Assembly: GCA_018666555.1 (NCBI GenBank)
Contig: JABIZD010000189.1
Location: forward strand, 1 to 64,000
Length of the DNA: 64,000 nt
From: Gammaproteobacteria bacterium
Lineage (GTDB): Bacteria > Pseudomonadota > Gammaproteobacteria > Pseudomonadales > Azotimanducaceae
Direction: 5' to 3'
Within the stretch, counting starts at the first letter, position 1. Each line of letters starts with the position of its first letter. The notes under the pieces were generated by a model. The model searched no databases. It was not told the origin of the DNA and worked only from the letters and a program-made list of their open reading frames with translations. This document shows, piece by piece, positions 55,873-64,000 of this stretch. Position numbers and translations under genes: made by a program.

Positions 55873-56391
55873 TTACGCGTCGCACAGCCAGTGCCAGGGC
55901 TCGAAGGCAATCCCGTATGGGTTCTGTCTGGGATAACTCATGGAAAAGGCAAATGCTTTGGCATGTTTTTGTAACCAGCTAAATCCCTTGGTATGTTCAA
56001 AATCTTCGGTTAAGGCGGGCATGCCTGGCATGCCGAGGTCCAATGCCCTGCCAGTATGATGTTCGCTATAGCCAGGCAGTGCACTTACCTTGAGTATTTG
56101 TTCTATGTCCTGTCCTGCTTTGCGCTTGCGGTTGACTATTTCAAGTTGGTATTGAACGGACCGAAACCCTGAAATGATATACAGATTGATGCCGTCCTGA
56201 GCTGCCGCCGATTGCATTTTTTCCCAGCAGACAGCCGTTTTTGCAGTGGTCAGGATCGGCTTCAAAGCATCGGTTTGATGGATGGGTTTGAGATCCTGTT
56301 CTGAGGCTTCCAACTGAAGGGGAGGCAGATAACTTGACAGGAAGTCATCGGTTAGGCCCAAAGTGGTGATCAGAGTCATTGCAGCGGACAA
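55873..56391 (-). CDS. D-alanyl-D-alanine carboxypeptidase family protein (VanY, M15)
   Basis: The 172-residue protein has SGFRSVQYQLEIV near residue 75, the zinc motif SEHHTGRALDLG (His and Asp ligands) and the final EPWHWLC His. This is the M15B peptidase signature that trims stem peptides. No signal peptide is obvious, which is odd for a cell-wall enzyme. TTG 56391 is preferred as start because AAGGAGG lies five bases upstream; the next ATG is at 56379. Confidence 0.82.
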   Translation of the reverse strand: MSAAMTLITTLGLTDDFLSSYLPPLQLEASEQDLKPIHQTDALKPILTTAKTAVCWEKMQSAAAQDGINLYIISGFRSVQYQLEIVNRKRKAGQDIEQILKVSALPGYSEHHTGRALDLGMPGMPALTEDFEHTKGFSWLQKHAKAFAFSMSYPRQNPYGIAFEPWHWLCDA

Positions 56392-56436
56392 CTATGCCTC
56401 CTTCAGGTACATGGGTATCAGCTAAGCCGTGGGGTT

Positions 56437-57564
56437 CTAGCCTACAAATTTATTCAAATGATGATCGGTATTTCCGAATTGGGCATCTATGACAAGCAAA
56501 CGCTTGAAGTAGTGGGCTATCGCCAATTCCTCTGTCATGCCCATACCGCCATGTAACTGTACCGCATTTTGACCAATGAATCGCCCAGTTTTACCCACCA
56601 GATATTTGAGCGCGTGGATATTTCTCTGTGCTTCCGCAGCGCCCAGGGCCTCAAGCATAGTCGCCTTCATGCATAGAGATTTAACCAGGTTATAGTCGAC
56701 GAACATGTCAGTCATACGATGTTTTAATACCTGGAAATCGGCTAGTGCGTGATCGAATTGCTGCCGTTGTTTGGTGTACTCGATGGTGCTTTTGTACAGT
56801 ACCTCCATGGTGCCGATGGCCTCAGCGGCCAGACCAAGAATACCCTTATTGACCAGGGATTGAATTAGGCCGCCAGCCGAGCCAAGGCTACCAAGTAGGT
56901 CGTCACTTTCGACGCGGACATTTTTCAGTTGCAGTTCAGAGGCGCTCAAGCCATCGACAGTAAGATAATCTGTGCGAGTCAGTCCAGTTGCCTGAGCATC
57001 CACTATAAATAGACTGATACCCTGTTCATCAAAGTCCTCACCTGAGGTTCTCGCACTTAAAAGTATTTTATCAGCAGAGATGGCATTAAAAACCAGTGAT
57101 TTTGACCCGTTTAATGCAAACCCGCTATCTTCGGCTGTCGCCCGGGTCTGAATGGCAGAGAGATTGTTAGGTTCAACGGGCTCGGCATAGGCAAACGTAC
57201 CAATCAGTTTACCTTCAATAATGCTGGGAATAAGACTTTGTTTTTGCTGTGGCGTTCCAGCAAGTTCAATAGCAGCACCGAAAAGAACTACGGTCGACAA
57301 AAAGGGTTCAACCACCAGGCGCTTACCAAATTCCTCCAGCATGATCATACTGTCAACTGTAGATCCCCCGAGGCCACCGTATTCCTCTGAAAAGGTCATT
57401 GCCAGCCAGCCAAGATCGGCAAATTGCTGCCAGTTACTGCTGTCATAACCCTGATCTTCTTTTATGAATTTGTTTCGTTCAGAGAGGCTATATTGCGTGC
57501 TGATAAATTTCCGGATGCTATCCTGAAGTAGCTGCTGTTCGTTGGTGAGTGATAAATCCATCAT
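56437..57564 (-). CDS. Acyl-CoA dehydrogenase, small-subunit type (PimD/FadE-like)
   Basis: The 375-residue protein has the family pattern FSEEYGGLGGSTVDSMIMLEE near residue 58, QLHGGMGMTEELAIAHYFKR at the C-terminus and an FAD-binding middle. LVVEPFLSTVVL resembles the small subunit of pimeloyl-CoA-type and steroid side-chain dehydrogenases, which work as heteromers with a partner. The partner here is the next upstream gene, 10 bases away. It oxidises an acyl-CoA of unknown chain; electrons go to ETF. Confidence 0.88.
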   Translation of the reverse strand: MMDLSLTNEQQLLQDSIRKFISTQYSLSERNKFIKEDQGYDSSNWQQFADLGWLAMTFSEEYGGLGGSTVDSMIMLEEFGKRLVVEPFLSTVVLFGAAIELAGTPQQKQSLIPSIIEGKLIGTFAYAEPVEPNNLSAIQTRATAEDSGFALNGSKSLVFNAISADKILLSARTSGEDFDEQGISLFIVDAQATGLTRTDYLTVDGLSASELQLKNVRVESDDLLGSLGSAGGLIQSLVNKGILGLAAEAIGTMEVLYKSTIEYTKQRQQFDHALADFQVLKHRMTDMFVDYNLVKSLCMKATMLEALGAAEAQRNIHALKYLVGKTGRFIGQNAVQLHGGMGMTEELAIAHYFKRLLVIDAQFGNTDHHLNKFVG

Positions 57565-57574
57565 GTATTCCTTT

Positions 57575-58729
57575 TTAGCCTAAGCCCAGAACATTCTTGG
57601 CGATGACATCTTTTTGAACCTCGCTGGCACCACCATATATTGTGGTGGCCCTGCCGCCTAGATAACCGGAAGTGGCACCCCTTGCGAAATCAGGACCAAT
57701 AGGTGTAGCGCCCCAGGGAGCAGCGTAGATGCCGGCAGCTTCAATATTGAGCTCTGAAATCCGTTGCTGAATTTCCGTGCCTTTTAATTTTAGAATTGAA
57801 GATTCCGGACCTGGTCCCTGGCCAGCACTCACTTGGGAAAGAGTTCTTAGTTCTGTAAATTCGAGCGCAAGTAGTTCAGCCTCAAGCGCGCCAACCTTGT
57901 TTTTGAAACTGGGAAGGTCCATCAGTGAGCCTTCTCCCGCCTTGATTTCTCTGGCATTGGCTTTTGCTTTTTCCAGAGCCAGTACTGAATTTTGAATACC
58001 AGCCAGGCCGGTCCTTTCGTGTACAAGCAAACCCTTTGCATAGGTCCAGCCTTTGCCTTCCTCACCAATTCGATTGGTTACCGGGACCTTAACGTCGGTC
58101 AGGTAGACTTCGTTAACTGAATGGCTACCACCTAGGGTAATTATCGGTCGGGTTTCAACACCAGGGTCATCCATAGGGATGAGCAGGAAGGTGATTCCTT
58201 CCTGTTTTGCGCCGGCACTGGATGTTCGCGTAAGGCAGAACATCCAGTGCGCAATATGTGCCAGAGTAGTCCATGTTTTCTGGCCATTGACGAGATAGTA
58301 GGATCCATCTTCACTCAGTTCAGCCTTGGTTTTCAGGTTGGCTAGATCAGAACCAGCCCCGGGTTCTGAATATCCCTGACACCAATTGACACTGCCATCG
58401 CGAATGCCAGGCATGAATCGATCAATTTGTTGTTTGCTGCCATAGTTCATCAGGATCGGTGCCAGCATACCAACGCCAAATGGAATCTGCGGCGGTGTCG
58501 CATGACGAGCCATTTCTAAATCAAAAATATAGCGTTGCGTAGGAGTGAATCCTGGGCCGCCATATTCCACCGGCCATTTTGGTATATCCCAGCCGCCTTG
58601 GTCTCGTAGCGCCTGAAACCACTCATTGCGTTTGGTCCACATCTCCATTCCCCTGGGGAGGTTGGCTTTGATAAAACTGACCACCTTTTGCTGGAATGCC
58701 AGGTCGTCTTGGCTGAATTCAATATCCAT
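57575..58729 (-). CDS. Acyl-CoA dehydrogenase, large-subunit type (PimC/FadE-like)
   Basis: The 384-residue protein has WPVEYGGPGFTPTQRYIFD near residue 52, the FAD/substrate region CQGYSEPGAGSDLANLKTKA and KTWTTLAHIAHWMFC. It matches PimC-type large subunits that pair with the gene after it. Likely roles are oxidation of dicarboxylic, branched or sterol-derived acyl-CoA esters. No transcription regulator is next to it. Confidence 0.88.
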   Translation of the reverse strand: MDIEFSQDDLAFQQKVVSFIKANLPRGMEMWTKRNEWFQALRDQGGWDIPKWPVEYGGPGFTPTQRYIFDLEMARHATPPQIPFGVGMLAPILMNYGSKQQIDRFMPGIRDGSVNWCQGYSEPGAGSDLANLKTKAELSEDGSYYLVNGQKTWTTLAHIAHWMFCLTRTSSAGAKQEGITFLLIPMDDPGVETRPIITLGGSHSVNEVYLTDVKVPVTNRIGEEGKGWTYAKGLLVHERTGLAGIQNSVLALEKAKANAREIKAGEGSLMDLPSFKNKVGALEAELLALEFTELRTLSQVSAGQGPGPESSILKLKGTEIQQRISELNIEAAGIYAAPWGATPIGPDFARGATSGYLGGRATTIYGGASEVQKDVIAKNVLGLG

Positions 58730-59013
58730 GTTTTTCGCCTGTGAATTGGAGTGAGGTCATGTTAAATCGAGGTTTGCAGCAATTCAAATCAATTGCAGCT
58801 TTTAATGACTGGGCGCTACCGAGTAGCGCTGTTAATGATGTCAGACCATGGTGCACACGCTGCGCTGGTTACCGGCTTTGGTTGGGCCAGTAACTGGAAC
58901 TGCCTGACTGCTCAAACACAGCTAAAAAGGTATTTGCTCAGCTCTTGGGGATAGGGTCCTGGGCAAAACCTTTTTTAGTCATACTGCTGAAAGGTTTGGC
59001 TTCAAGTTTGCGC

Positions 59014-59949
59014 TCAAAGATATTTTTCAGAAAGATCGTTTAGGATCTGCAGAAATTCTGAGTGGGTTTCTTTGATAATATCGGCCACAGGTTTGATACT
59101 ATCTATTCTGCCTGCTACCTGACCAGATAAGGGTATGGCTGCTTCCATGTCGCCGTCAAAATAGAGGTCTTTAGCCGTTCCAAATTCAGCCATGATGTTG
59201 GTTTCTGGCAGGCGTTCCAGTCTTGAAGTTCTTTCCGTGCGTAATGCCCGCAGTGCAGGCGAATGAAATTTATTGAGAAATACAGTGCCTGTATCCTCAG
59301 TATCGATTATGGCATTTTTCCAGTTACTGTGGACTGGAGATTCCAGTGCTGAAACCATCCGAGTACCCATTTGTATCCCTTCAGCGCCCAGGGCGAAAGC
59401 AGCTGCCATAGAACTGCCATCGACAAACCCCCCGGCCGCAATAATGGGGACATCTGTCTTCGAGCGAATAAGCGGTAGCAAGACCATAGAAGCAACTTCA
59501 TTAGGGCTTTTGAATCCACCACCTTCTCCGCCTTCCACGATCAGTCCATCGACACCCGCGTCGATCGCCTTGAGAGCGGCTTTCAAAGTCGGCACAACAT
59601 GAAAAACGGTTAAGCCTGCCGCTTTTAATGGCTCTGTGTAACGGGTAGGGCTTCCTGCCGAAGTTGTGACAAATCGGACACCTTGATCAATAACGAACTG
59701 GGCGATGCTGGGGTCTCTGACGAACGCCTGGGCTATATTGACTCCCCAGGGTTTATCGGTCAGATCTTTCATTTTATTGATTTCGATTTTGATCTGGTCG
59801 AGTTCGCCTGAACTGGTTTCTATAATGCCCATGCCACCAGCATTAGATACTGCTGATGCAAGCTGAGATCGAGCAATCCAGCCCATAGGCGCTTGAACGA
59901 TTGGGATTTCTACTCCCAGCAACTCAGTCACACGATTTTTTAAAGTCAT
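59014..59949 (-). CDS. Nitronate monooxygenase-family flavoprotein
   Basis: The 311-residue TIM-barrel protein has the N-terminal PIVQAPMGWIARSQLASAVS, GGEGGGFKSPNEV (catalytic His replaced in this part by other residues), PIIAAGGFVDGSSMAAAFAL and ALGAEGIQMGTRM, typical of the 2-nitropropane dioxygenase/FabK FMN family. Class and natural substrate are not certain; members also act as enoyl reductases. In nitronate monooxygenases a conserved His follows GxEGGGH; here the sequence is EGGGFK, so nitronate activity is doubtful. Confidence 0.82.
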   Translation of the reverse strand: MTLKNRVTELLGVEIPIVQAPMGWIARSQLASAVSNAGGMGIIETSSGELDQIKIEINKMKDLTDKPWGVNIAQAFVRDPSIAQFVIDQGVRFVTTSAGSPTRYTEPLKAAGLTVFHVVPTLKAALKAIDAGVDGLIVEGGEGGGFKSPNEVASMVLLPLIRSKTDVPIIAAGGFVDGSSMAAAFALGAEGIQMGTRMVSALESPVHSNWKNAIIDTEDTGTVFLNKFHSPALRALRTERTSRLERLPETNIMAEFGTAKDLYFDGDMEAAIPLSGQVAGRIDSIKPVADIIKETHSEFLQILNDLSEKYL

Positions 59950-59958
59950 TTAGTCCCC

Positions 59959-60441
59959 CTATCTACGCTGCCAGTGAGCATAGCTGTAATTAATATTGGA
60001 GTGAATGGTTTTTGAACTGATCAAATTGAAATCTTCAGGATCAAAATAGGGAAAGAACACATCGCCATGAACTTCTGTATGGATTGTCGTTAAATGTAAG
60101 TCGCTAACCTGCGGGAGTGCTTCTGCATAGACTTGACCGCCACCGACCACGTATATCGGTCGGTTAGTTTTCGCTGCCATCACCATGGCGGCGTCCAGGG
60201 AGGTGGCCGTGAGGCAGCCTTGTTGGTGGTACTGACGGTCCCTGCTAAGAATAATCGTCTCGCGGCCGGGTAGCGGTCGGCCGATTGACTCATAGGTCTT
60301 TCTTCCCATCAGCAGGCAGCCGCCAAGGGTAATCTTTTTGAACAGGGCTTGTTCGCCTTTTACCTGCCAGGGTATTTCGTTGCCGTCACCAATGATATTG
60401 TTATCGGACTTGGCTGCGACGATAGCAAATGCTGTACTCAC
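59959..60441 (-). CDS. folA: Dihydrofolate reductase
   Basis: FolA reduces dihydrofolate to THF with NADPH. The 160-residue protein has AIVAAKSDNNIIGDGNEIPW at the N-terminus, MGRKTYESIGRPLPGRETII and IYVVGGGQVYAEALP, all typical. The start is GTG 60441, sharing GTGA with the argS stop, so expression is coupled to argS. Confidence 0.94.
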   Translation of the reverse strand: MSTAFAIVAAKSDNNIIGDGNEIPWQVKGEQALFKKITLGGCLLMGRKTYESIGRPLPGRETIILSRDRQYHQQGCLTATSLDAAMVMAAKTNRPIYVVGGGQVYAEALPQVSDLHLTTIHTEVHGDVFFPYFDPEDFNLISSKTIHSNINYSYAHWQRR

Positions 60442-62165
60442 ATGCGTTCTACTGTTTGGATACCTAACAATGCCAGGCCACTGTGAAGTGTTTGGGCGGT
60501 AACATTGGCTAGTTGCAAGCGGCTTGCTTTTATTTGATGCGATTCGGTCAGAATAGGACAGTGCTCATAGAAACTCATAAATGATCGGGCAAGTTCATAA
60601 AGATAATTGCAGAGGATATTAGCCTGATAATCTTCAAGGTAGGCCTCGATGGCTTCTATCAACTGAAGCACCCTGAGCGCCAGTAATATCTCCTGATCTT
60701 CTTGCAAAGATATTGGGTTTGTCAGGCGACTTGGGTCCGTGCTGCTTTTCCTGAATAAACTGCGTATTCGAGTATAAGCGTACTGTAGGTAAGGCGCTGT
60801 GTTGCCTTCGAAAGAAAGCATGGTATCCCAATCGAAAATGTAATCGGTAGTCCGGTTTTTTGACAACTCTGCATATTTGATGGCGCCAATACCGACCACC
60901 TCTGCAACCTTAAGTTGTTCCTGCTCTGTCATGGAACTGTTTTTTTCTTTGATCAGTTTTAAAGCCCGATCGGTGGCTTCGTTGAGTACGTCAATGAGTT
61001 TGACATCTGCTCCATCCCGCGTTTTGAAGGGCTTGCCATCGGCCTTGAGTATTAAACCAAATGGCAAGTGTCGAAAAATCTGCTCTGGGCCAATAAATCC
61101 AGCGGCTCTGGCTACAGCAAATACCTGGCGCAGGTGCAGTTGTTGAGATGCTCCCACTACGTAGAGTACTTCGTCGGCGTTAATAATCTCTGAGCGGTGT
61201 CGTGTCGCCGCCAGATCAGTGGCAAGATAAGGGTATCCACCGTCTGATTTTCGGACAATCGCTGGCAGTGGGCGTTCGTTCTTGCCTTTGAATTCATCCA
61301 GGAATACACATTGGGCGCCGTCAGATTCAGTCAATAAAGTCTTATCCTGGAGTATTTTAACGATTACCGGGAGATCTTCGTTGTAGGCGCTTTCTGCTTT
61401 CACATCGGCAATGGTTAACGAGATATTAAGTTTGTCGTAAACGCTCTGGCAATGATCCAGCGATACACCTATAAATTTTTCCCACAGGTAATAGCACTGG
61501 GGGTCGTTGCTCTGCAGTTTTACGACGTATTGCCTGGCTGTTGCAGCAAACTCTTTATCACCTCGAAACAATTTGCTCGCCGACTGATAGAATTTTTCCA
61601 GATCCGTTAATTTTGAGCTGATCTCTTCTCCAACGACTGTAATCTGATCCAGGTAGGCCAGTAGACTGCCAAACTGAGCGCCCCAGTCGCCAACATGATT
61701 AGCCCTTACCACCTTATGATTACAGGACTCGAGGACTCGAGCTGCAGTGTCGCCGATGACAGTAGAACGCAGATGGCCGATGTGCATTTCCTTGGCTAAA
61801 TTTGGAGCACTGTAGTCGATGACCACGGTTTTTTGTTTTCCGTCACTAGTCGAATTAGTAGTACTAAATTGCGCTATGTTTTGTTCAATGAATGCCGCCT
61901 TCAGTCGAATATTGATGAAGCCTGGACCGGCTATCTCAAAGCTGAATTCGGCATGATCGCCCAGTATGTCGGTCACCTTTTGTGCCAATACTCTGGGTGG
62001 ATAACCATTTTTTTTTGCTGCCGCCATGATGCCGTTGGCCTGGTAGTGCCCGAACTCCAGCTTTTGTGATTGGCGTATCTGCGCGATGGGATGCTCGATG
62101 CCAGCTTGCTGCATGGCCTGGGCAATTATTTCATCGAGGAGTTGCTTTATATTCAAGCCATTCAT
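60438..62165 (-). CDS. argS: Arginyl-tRNA synthetase
   Basis: The 575-residue class I enzyme has the HIGH motif in AKEMHIGHLRSTVIGD near residue 121 and, as in enterobacterial ArgRS, a replaced KMSKS region (KPFKTRDGADVKLIDVL near residue 370). The C-terminal anticodon domain contains YLQYAYTRIRSLFRK and ends with ALLGIQTVERM. The family length is about 577. It is the head of the argS-folA unit. Confidence 0.96.
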   Translation of the reverse strand: MNGLNIKQLLDEIIAQAMQQAGIEHPIAQIRQSQKLEFGHYQANGIMAAAKKNGYPPRVLAQKVTDILGDHAEFSFEIAGPGFINIRLKAAFIEQNIAQFSTTNSTSDGKQKTVVIDYSAPNLAKEMHIGHLRSTVIGDTAARVLESCNHKVVRANHVGDWGAQFGSLLAYLDQITVVGEEISSKLTDLEKFYQSASKLFRGDKEFAATARQYVVKLQSNDPQCYYLWEKFIGVSLDHCQSVYDKLNISLTIADVKAESAYNEDLPVIVKILQDKTLLTESDGAQCVFLDEFKGKNERPLPAIVRKSDGGYPYLATDLAATRHRSEIINADEVLYVVGASQQLHLRQVFAVARAAGFIGPEQIFRHLPFGLILKADGKPFKTRDGADVKLIDVLNEATDRALKLIKEKNSSMTEQEQLKVAEVVGIGAIKYAELSKNRTTDYIFDWDTMLSFEGNTAPYLQYAYTRIRSLFRKSSTDPSRLTNPISLQEDQEILLALRVLQLIEAIEAYLEDYQANILCNYLYELARSFMSFYEHCPILTESHQIKASRLQLANVTAQTLHSGLALLGIQTVERM

Positions 62166-62327
62166 GGGGAACTTAGCTGGAGCCTAATAGAATAAGTGTG
62201 GAAGGTTATCGAATCGGGATAATAACAGATTGCGCAGTTCAGGTGACTTAAAAAGCGTCACCGAAGCGAAAAAAAACAGGTTTTGGCTCATAAATGACCC
62301 GGTCAGGAATGGCTCTAAGTGGTTGTC

Positions 62328-64000
62328 TTACAATCCTTTAGAAAGCGCTTTCATTTCGGCAGAGATCAACGTCATTGCCACCGCATGCCTTAGTTCTTCT
62401 AGTTGGTACGGTTTGGACAAGGTCGGCAGATGCTTCTCGGAAATAAATGATGCATGTTTAGGAAAGTGTAGGTGGGCAGAGCAGATAAGTATTTTCTGGG
62501 TAGGATTAACCACTTGTACCTGGTCGATCAGTTTCTGACCCGGGAGCGTTGGAAGAACCAGTTCGGTCAAAAGAAGATCGATGTCGCCTTGGTGCTGCTT
62601 ATAGAGAGTCAGGCCCTCATCCCCTGCATAGGCTGTGAGAACAGTGTACCCGACGGCCCTGAGCACGAGTTGTGCGTATCGGGAAACGCGTTGGTCCGGT
62701 TCAATTAAAAGCAGTGTTTCCTGGTTCGAGATATCTCTTTTTTGTACTTTCGCCGAAACCCTTTTTGCTGGCACACCACATTGGGGCAGGAATATCTTAA
62801 CCGAAGTTCCAATTAGCGGTTTACTGGATAGGTTAATGAAGCCCTTGCTTGCTTCAAGGATATTGCGAATGTTAGCGAGGCCGAGGCCAGAACCCTGATC
62901 ATCAGTTTTGGTGCTGAAATAAGGTTCGAATACGTGCGCAAGTATCTCCTCGGCTATGCCTGATCCATTATCGGTGACGGAAATTTCACAGAATCTGCCG
63001 GGCCGGGCCCAGGTTTCAGTTCTGCAGAACTCGGGCGTGAAAAAAGCAGGAGATGCCTCAAGCTTAATCTCGCCTCCGTCTAACAGAGCGTCTCGCGCAT
63101 TGATGATGAGATTTAACAGAATATTTTGAATTTGATCCTCTGCAACATCGGCATACAGGGGTTCTTCTGGCGAGCTTGCGGTCAGTTTGATGTCTGGGGT
63201 TATTACCTGTTGCAGTATCGGTTTTGAATTTTCCAGGATTTGTCTTAAGTCCTGAACAGTTGTTTGCTGGGGTTGTGGCTTGTTGTAAGTCAACAGTTTC
63301 TGGGTGAGGGCGTTTGCCTGTTGTCCTGCATACAGTATTCTATCTGCATAATCTTTACTTCCTGGCGAGCGCTCCTCCACAGCAAGAGCCGCATAACCAT
63401 TGATAGCGACGAGGAAATTGCTAAGATCATGTACGACGCTACTTAAGAGATTGCCAATAGTGGCCATCTTGCGTGATTTGTCGAGCTCAAGGTGTAATTT
63501 CCTGCTTTCGATAAGGGCATTTTTCGCAGTGTTGTGATCTTCTATCAGGAGTAGTTTCGAGCCACTATGTGGATGGCCTAAGCTACTTCCCGAGATTTTT
63601 ATTTCTCGTAGGCTGTTATCTTTCATGATCATTTTGGCCTTGATACCCCTTGCCTGGCCAATAACTTCAGGCGAATAATATAAATGCCGTAGTTCTCGGT
63701 CAGCTAGAGTCTCCGGTATGAGAGAAATCAAATCCTGATCGAGTAATTCAGTTGGATTTGTTTTGGCTAAATCATGGAAAGTATCACTGCTCCAGACGAT
63801 GCGATTAGATTGGTTAAGGATCACCATGGCAATAGGATTTAATTGGCTCAGGCTCTGACCAAGGGCAACCAGCTTGTCATGTTTTAGCTGCAGCCTGGAT
63901 TGCTCACTGGTATCTATAATGATGCCTTGTGCATGAATTTCAGAATCAGTTCCCAGATAAATCAATGTGATACTAAGGAGGCCGCTTGCAGTCCAGTTCA
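62328..64000 (-). CDS. Hybrid PAS sensor histidine kinase with a degenerate receiver, N-terminus beyond window
   Basis: The frame stays open to the right edge, so the N-terminus is missing; the visible part has about 557 residues. It begins in a PAC segment (SITLIYLGTDSEIHAQGIII), then a PAS domain (LNPIAMVILNQSNRIVWSS), a HisKA helix with His179 in VVHDLSNFLVAING, and a HATPase with Asn289 (LIINARDAL), DNGSGI and GSGLGLANIR (numbers from Met at 63965). The C-terminal receiver has Glu468 (LLLTELVLP) where the Asp is expected, and the acid pair is IEPD; Lys518 remains (SKPY). The kinase core looks active; the receiver probably not phosphorylated normally. Confidence 0.88.
   Translation of the reverse strand, partial: NWTASGLLSITLIYLGTDSEIHAQGIIIDTSEQSRLQLKHDKLVALGQSLSQLNPIAMVILNQSNRIVWSSDTFHDLAKTNPTELLDQDLISLIPETLADRELRHLYYSPEVIGQARGIKAKMIMKDNSLREIKISGSSLGHPHSGSKLLLIEDHNTAKNALIESRKLHLELDKSRKMATIGNLLSSVVHDLSNFLVAINGYAALAVEERSPGSKDYADRILYAGQQANALTQKLLTYNKPQPQQTTVQDLRQILENSKPILQQVITPDIKLTASSPEEPLYADVAEDQIQNILLNLIINARDALLDGGEIKLEASPAFFTPEFCRTETWARPGRFCEISVTDNGSGIAEEILAHVFEPYFSTKTDDQGSGLGLANIRNILEASKGFINLSSKPLIGTSVKIFLPQCGVPAKRVSAKVQKRDISNQETLLLIEPDQRVSRYAQLVLRAVGYTVLTAYAGDEGLTLYKQHQGDIDLLLTELVLPTLPGQKLIDQVQVVNPTQKILICSAHLHFPKHASFISEKHLPTLSKPYQLEELRHAVAMTLISAEMKALSKGL

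Overview
The window is a gene-dense piece of a Gammaproteobacterial chromosome of moderate G+C. Evidence for this is the pilQ-aroK-aroB order, a Syd protein, an SrkA (YihE) kinase, NudC, TolC and a GltB/GltD pair, all of proteobacterial type. Genes for acyl-CoA dehydrogenases, a flavin monooxygenase, a serine hydrolase, a nitrile hydratase and malonyl-CoA synthetase suggest a metabolically versatile aerobic heterotroph, perhaps marine. The genus cannot be fixed from the sequence alone. Both window edges cut genes: pilQ on the left and a PAS histidine kinase on the right. I saw no rRNA, convincing tRNA, CRISPR array, insertion sequence or prophage.

Layout. 1-1925: end of pilQ, then aroK-aroB. 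2129-5968: a 1.28-kDa-residue-scale surface lipoprotein of Ig-like repeats, whose stop codon lies in the first copy of a 25-bp tandem repeat (12 copies, 5967-6263). 6287-12303: gltBD (minus), divergent from mdh (12821-13798). 13907-19060, all minus: SDR-hemJ, then a four-gene ECF sigma system (EF-hand protein, sigma factor, membrane anti-sigma candidate, periplasmic sensor candidate), then syd and aroA. 19112-21227: a TauE/SafE permease and a PlsC-type acyltransferase (plus). 21221-29828, minus: tolC, an HtrA/DegS-type protease, a TerB-like protein, a secreted unknown, comF, nudC, modABC and srkA. 30046-37982, minus: amidase, a eukaryotic-type ileS, an atypical PRPP synthetase overlapping purN, and matB. 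38363-39772: a TPR-sulfotransferase. 40016-42060: a cobalt-type nitrile hydratase operon. 42032-51915, minus: a ten-gene run with a Yej/Dpp-type peptide transporter, a Nudix hydrolase, a SIS isomerase, a yeast-MTD1-like methylene-THF dehydrogenase, a cyclodeaminase-family protein and a degenerate DUF885 homologue. 52015-52376: a decayed aquaporin gene. 52427-59949: lipid and xenobiotic oxidation enzymes. 59959-62165: folA and argS. 62328-64000: a hybrid histidine kinase.

The most interesting system is the one-carbon module at 43278-44809. The dehydrogenase looks like the monofunctional NAD-dependent yeast MTD1, with Thr at position 54 where bifunctional FolD has the cyclohydrolase lysine. The next gene encodes a member of the cyclodeaminase/cyclohydrolase family that could supply the missing step. 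Together they would replace FolD as a two-protein route from methylene-THF to 10-formyl-THF, the cofactor used by PurN (35882-36472) and related to FolA (59959-60441), both also in the window.

A second theme is catalytic residues changed in otherwise recognisable proteins: a DUF885 homologue lacking its metal-site residues and a response-regulator domain with Glu in place of the phospho-acceptor Asp. A third is eukaryotic-like or unusual enzyme types: type-2 IleRS and divergent PRPP synthetase.
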